Below are positions 60,000 through 64,000 of a stretch of 64,000 nt of DNA, piece by piece. Below the pieces are notes generated by a model that made no database searches, was not told the DNA's origin, and worked only from the letters and a program-made list of their open reading frames with translations. Source of the stretch: Hepsetus odoe (Eukaryota; Chordata; Actinopteri; Characiformes; Hepsetidae); NCBI GenBank assembly GCA_017165825.1, contig CM029387.1:4046178-4110177 (forward strand). The letters run 5' to 3'. Positions within the stretch are counted from its first letter, which is position 1; every line of letters starts with the position of its first letter. The translations under genes were made by a program, and so were the position numbers.

Positions 60000-61371
60000 T
60001 AGATATTGAAAGAAAAAAAAGGAGAAATATGTATACATTCCTTTTACCCATGATCTCTCTCTCCCTGTCTCTCGTGATTAAAAGTGAAAAAATGATAAAA
60101 TATCACTGCCTCAAGAAACCTTCCCTGCATTTCCGAGTCCTCTGTAAAGCGTCTCCCTGAACTCAAAATAACATCGGTTTATTTCTTAAATACAAAACCC
60201 ACTTTATTACATTCCTTAAAGCACATTTTTACAACAATGTGTCACACTGAGAGTTTAAATTCAGCTTTGAGGTTCTTACACTTCAGAAAGACCATGTCCA
60301 GGAGAGGAGAAAGGAAAAAGATTTTTGGTATTTCTATTGTGCTTCGTCTACTTTCAAGAAAAAACAGACCACAAACCAAACAAGACCGGCAGGTGGAGAG
60401 TCACTGAGAAACGGAACAAATGGCTACAGTCCAACAAATGTCTCACATAAAAACAACGTACATCAGTGAATAAAAGCCATCTTTCACTTTTATTTATTTT
60501 TTTTATTTCTTGCTTATATCCTGACTCATATAACTCAGGCTGAAAGATCCGGTAGTAAAACATCAGACGAAAGAGGAAAGGTCTTTGACACTTTGTGATT
60601 GACATTCACAAAAATATATACTGTATATAGAGCTATAGGACACAGTGATCAAGGATATGGGTCTCCTATTCGGTTGTAAAGTGTGATGTGCGCGCGTGTG
60701 TGTGTGTGTGTGTGTGTTGGTTCCTGTGTGGTCGGCAGAGTCAGGATGCTGGTAAGACAGAGGCCAGCTAGCTCCCTGAGTGACACATTTAAAAGATGCT
60801 TGTTTCTGCAAAAAGTACATGGTAAACAGTTCTCTTTTTACAAAACGATTAAAAAATAAAAACATGGTGAGATTAGTCTGCCCGTGCTGTACACCGAGAT
60901 CTCGCTGGGAGTCTCTGTAAAAACGGCCCTAAAAGCCTCTGAAGAAAAAGCTTAGATTTCACACCAATCCTGTCCTCGTGCTCGGGGGACATCTGCACAT
61001 CGGCTACAGTTTCTAGTGGATCCTTAGAGATTCATTTCAGTGCTTTTAAAATAGACAAAGTATTTTATCGCTGAGGTGTGCGCCAGTTCACTCGGAGTGG
61101 TTTGATGTGAAACGCTTCTTTCGTTACGGTGCTGGTAAATGGACCCGAAGGTCGACAAATATACAGCTGTTTTATTTACACTCCAAAATACCCGGCGAAC
61201 CTGAACGTGTTTGTGATTGGTTATCTCAAATGAGTGATAAACTGCATGAATCAATTTAGACGTTTTTAACATCGGTGGAATTCCTCACTCAATAATTGTA
61301 GAAAAAGTAACGTTCAACCAATAATACTACACTAAACCCTGACTCAGGGGGGTAGCTGAGTACTCTGTCAA

Positions 61372-61403
<32 letters not shown>

Positions 61404-61945
61404 AAATCGCCATGCCGAGATGAGCAGGAAGCGGCACACGGATGGACAGGATGTGAGCCACAGAAAGGGGAAAAATAGAGAGGAGCCACAATTTACAAAA
61501 TAATACACCCAAGAACTGTTTCCTATTACGGCCTCCACCCGACCCTCGTGTGCTTGTCTGTGTGTGTGCAGGACAAAAAAAAAAGTCCCCTTTTTATGTA
61601 TGGTTTATGCTTCAGCTCTTCATCCAACTCTCATGTAAGTCCGGACTGTGGTCTGAAAGCATATCAGTCCTTCAGAGAGGGTCCCGCACCGGCACAGGCA
61701 CAGGGTCCAGAGGATCATCCAGCTCAGCTCAGCTAGAGGAGTTCGAAAGAAGCTGGGTCTCTGATGTCCCATTTGCTAGGTGTGGAGGTTTTCCACATGG
61801 AACAAGTTCCTTTTTCACCATTCCAGGTCAAACGTCCGGTCCCAGCCAGACTTAGAGGTCCGTTAAAGTCCCGGCGGATTCGTTTCATTCAAATCCCGAT
61901 GCTCCATTGTTGCCTCTCCCTGCTCTGTCTTTTTCCCCTCTGTCC

Positions 61946-61979
<34 letters not shown>

Positions 61980-63871
61980 CTGCCTCTCTCTCCTACATAT
62001 ATATATATATATAAAATTTATTTATTTATATACATTCCTATTTAAAATAATCATCTATTAATGTACATATAAATTAAAAGGAACACACACATGGAACATA
62101 ACATTTGACGTTAAGTGGCATTTAACAAGGGCAGGGGATGTGGGACTGAGGTTTCTCATTGTGTTGAAAAAATTTTTTTTTTTTAAATCATAAAAACAAA
62201 ATGTTTGAGAGAAGAGAAGGGAGAAAAAAAAAAAAGCAGCACCAAACACCGTCTAAAACAAGTGCCTGAGCAAACGTGAGCGTGTACTCGTGGTATAAGT
62301 GCTATGAAGTCTGCTTTTGCCAAATGTCCTACGACTCATTGGTATCTTGATTCTTAAAAGGGGAAAAGGACTAGATTTTTATTGCACGTTACAAAGTGGC
62401 TCCTGACCCTGGTCCTGGAGTGTCTCTGCCCAGCCTATTTTTTGGAGCTCTGCTTAAAAACAGGAGGGTATTTCAACCTCAAGCTGGATGACGAAGTAAT
62501 ACTATCAACCTAATCTGTTGCATCTGTACTGAACAGTCGACTACCATAGAAAAAAAATTTGAGCCATTTTTCCTGTACTAAAAAGAATAATAAAATAACA
62601 GCACCTTCAGCACCTAATAGCGCCGTGATATACCTCCCCGGGCTCAGCCCCTCACAAGCCCCTCCTAAACTGTTCAAGCAGGAAAAATGTGCAGGGCAGG
62701 GCTACAAGGACCACTGCTGGGAGCCACAGCACTTGGAAACTACAGTACTCTTTCTGACGACAAAATCTGGCTCGCAAATAGTTAATTTCAGCTTGGAGGT
62801 TGGTCCCTTCGATCTGGGCACTACCTGGTTTGTAATAGATTGTCACTTTATTGTGGGCTTACATAAAAAAAAAAAAACCCTAGAAAATAAATAACAACAA
62901 AACAAAGCCTGACGGTGAACCAAAGTGCCGTACATACATTCGGTCGCATCCTAAAGTTAAGTGCTTTCGTTTGGGGGTACATTCATGACTCATCTGAGGG
63001 CGACCGCGAAGGGGAAGGTGGAGGAAGAGACTTTCGTTCCGCTCCAGTTTCCGGACGTACCTGATGCAGAATTTTAGTATGTTCCTGAAACTAACACGTT
63101 TGTCTCAACTGTTTATTAACCCATTAAATTCTGTAGGCCTGTGTTTTCATTATAACGGAAAGGTGTTGTACTGTAAATGTTGAGTTTTAATGGAACTGAT
63201 TTTTTTATTGAAAATGTGAAAATGACTTGTTGGAATTGTAACTTTTTTTTTTTTTTACCAATATTAATAAATGGACTAAAATGGAATATGTCTTCCTTGA
63301 TTTGAACGTTAGAGCAGGAGAAACACTAATTCTGCAAGGCAGTGCAAAAGCAGGACTACTTTTTTAGCGTGCTGGGAGCTGGACTGGAACAAAAGTCCAG
63401 CGGGACAGGGTGTCCCTGAGGACAGAATTGAGAATGTATGCTTTTGAGACACTTGCCTATATCGTCTACATCTGCAAAAGACAAATGTTTCTCTTGCAGA
63501 AGTGCCTCCGCTATGATTATCTGTGCATGTCTTGAGATATTTTGTGAGAGTGCTGCTTTGTTAGTTAGTTGGAGGTTGTGTAGGGAAGTGTAATGGTGTG
63601 TCTTGGCCCCTGTAATGGTCTGCATGGTGCTCCTGTACACATCGATGACTTAAACAGGGTGCAGGATTGTCTGTGGGCTGCTGGTCAGGTGAGGTTTTGT
63701 ACAGATTCCTATTTCTTTTAACAATAAAAAATGTTTTACACTTGAAGCCCCCCACTATCCACTCTCTTATTATCTCTTTCATCTTCTCTCATTCTGTTTC
63801 CTCCTTTACACTCTGTATCTCTGAATCTGGTCCTTCCTCTCCCCCCTCCCCCCCACCTTCTCTCCCTCTCT
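60000..63871. other. Non-coding 3.9 kb, probably 3' UTR of the right-edge gene
   Basis: No ORF with a recognisable domain was found on either strand. AATAAA on - occurs at about 60180 and 60203, giving a plausible poly(A) site for a 3.7 kb 3' UTR of the - strand gene ending at 63872. AATAAA on + occurs at about 63268 and 63722, so a + transcript is not excluded. There are several poly(T) runs (61374-61402) and TC/TA microsatellites (61948-62013). Confidence 0.4.
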
Positions 63872-64000
63872 CTAACTGTCAGTGGAGTCAGGGAAGTTGA
63901 TTTCACTGCCGAACACTTCCCTGTACAGTGGAGGGAAGCTGTAGGCTGTTTCGGGATGAACCAGACGGAAAAACTCCAGCTTGTCGATGTGGAGATTGCA
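63872..64000 (-). CDS. 3' end of an unrecognised gene (last 42 codons, partial)
   Basis: On - from the window edge the frame reads CNLHIDKLEFFRLVHPETAY, SFPPLYREVFGSEINFPDST, DS and a TAG at 63872-63874. The composition and codon use look like real protein (no repeats, balanced residues, several aromatic positions). The stop is followed by typical UTR-like sequence. I do not recognise the family and the rest of the gene lies beyond the window. Genes near SH3GL1 on human 19p13.3 would be the first candidates to compare. Confidence 0.65.
   Translation of the reverse strand, partial: CNLHIDKLEFFRLVHPETAYSFPPLYREVFGSEINFPDSTDS

Noticed and set aside
59069..60160. ORFs of 86-248 residues on +
   Set aside because: Mostly tetranucleotide repeat. 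One frame passes through the orphan exon region but not as a coherent protein; only the 81-base PSI segment is meaningful.

Overview
The window is vertebrate nuclear DNA, almost certainly from a teleost fish. It contains multi-exon genes with GT/AG introns, Tc1/mariner-type transposons with TA target duplications, tRNA-derived SINEs, and many CA, GATA/GACA and AT microsatellites. The repeat mix would suit an otophysan fish (catfish or characin relatives), but that is a weak inference.

Four genes can be followed exon by exon, and their exon phases join without a break. (1) cactin lies on + at 1631-6882: ten coding exons and 856 codons for a spliceosome-associated protein with an Arg/Ser-rich N-terminus. 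(2) A class 4 transmembrane semaphorin lies on - at 8618-15014: fourteen coding exons and 743 codons, with a probable 5' noncoding exon ending at 20872. (3) stap2 lies on - at 26665-40282: ten coding exons and 326 codons for a PH-SH2 adaptor. (4) sh3gl1 (endophilin-A2) lies on - at 45829-58871: ten coding exons and 364 codons with an N-BAR and an SH3 domain. At the right edge, 63872-64000 on -, is the last 42 codons of a gene I do not recognise. CACTIN, STAP2 and SH3GL1 also lie together on human 19p13.3, so the block is conserved; the semaphorin between cactin and stap2 is not part of the human arrangement as I know it.

The non-coding part is dominated by repeats. There is a Tc1-like transposon with a decayed transposase (40909-42453), three near-complete and one partial copy of a second Tc1/mariner family, two or three other short inverted-repeat elements, at least seven SINE insertions (one nested in another), three GATA/GACA-type arrays, and a 2.6 kb family of CAGTAAC-containing tandem repeats that fills much of stap2 intron 1.

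The most unusual items are these: an orphan semaphorin PSI-domain exon with intact splice sites (59488-59568), stranded between two tetranucleotide arrays beside the sh3gl1 promoter; microsatellites sitting exactly where splice acceptors need their pyrimidine tracts (sema4 and stap2), including a long UG repeat before stap2 exon 3; and a tandem splice donor in stap2 exon 7 that would switch between full-length and truncated product. I saw no CRISPR array, viral gene or gene cluster suggesting a wholly new system.
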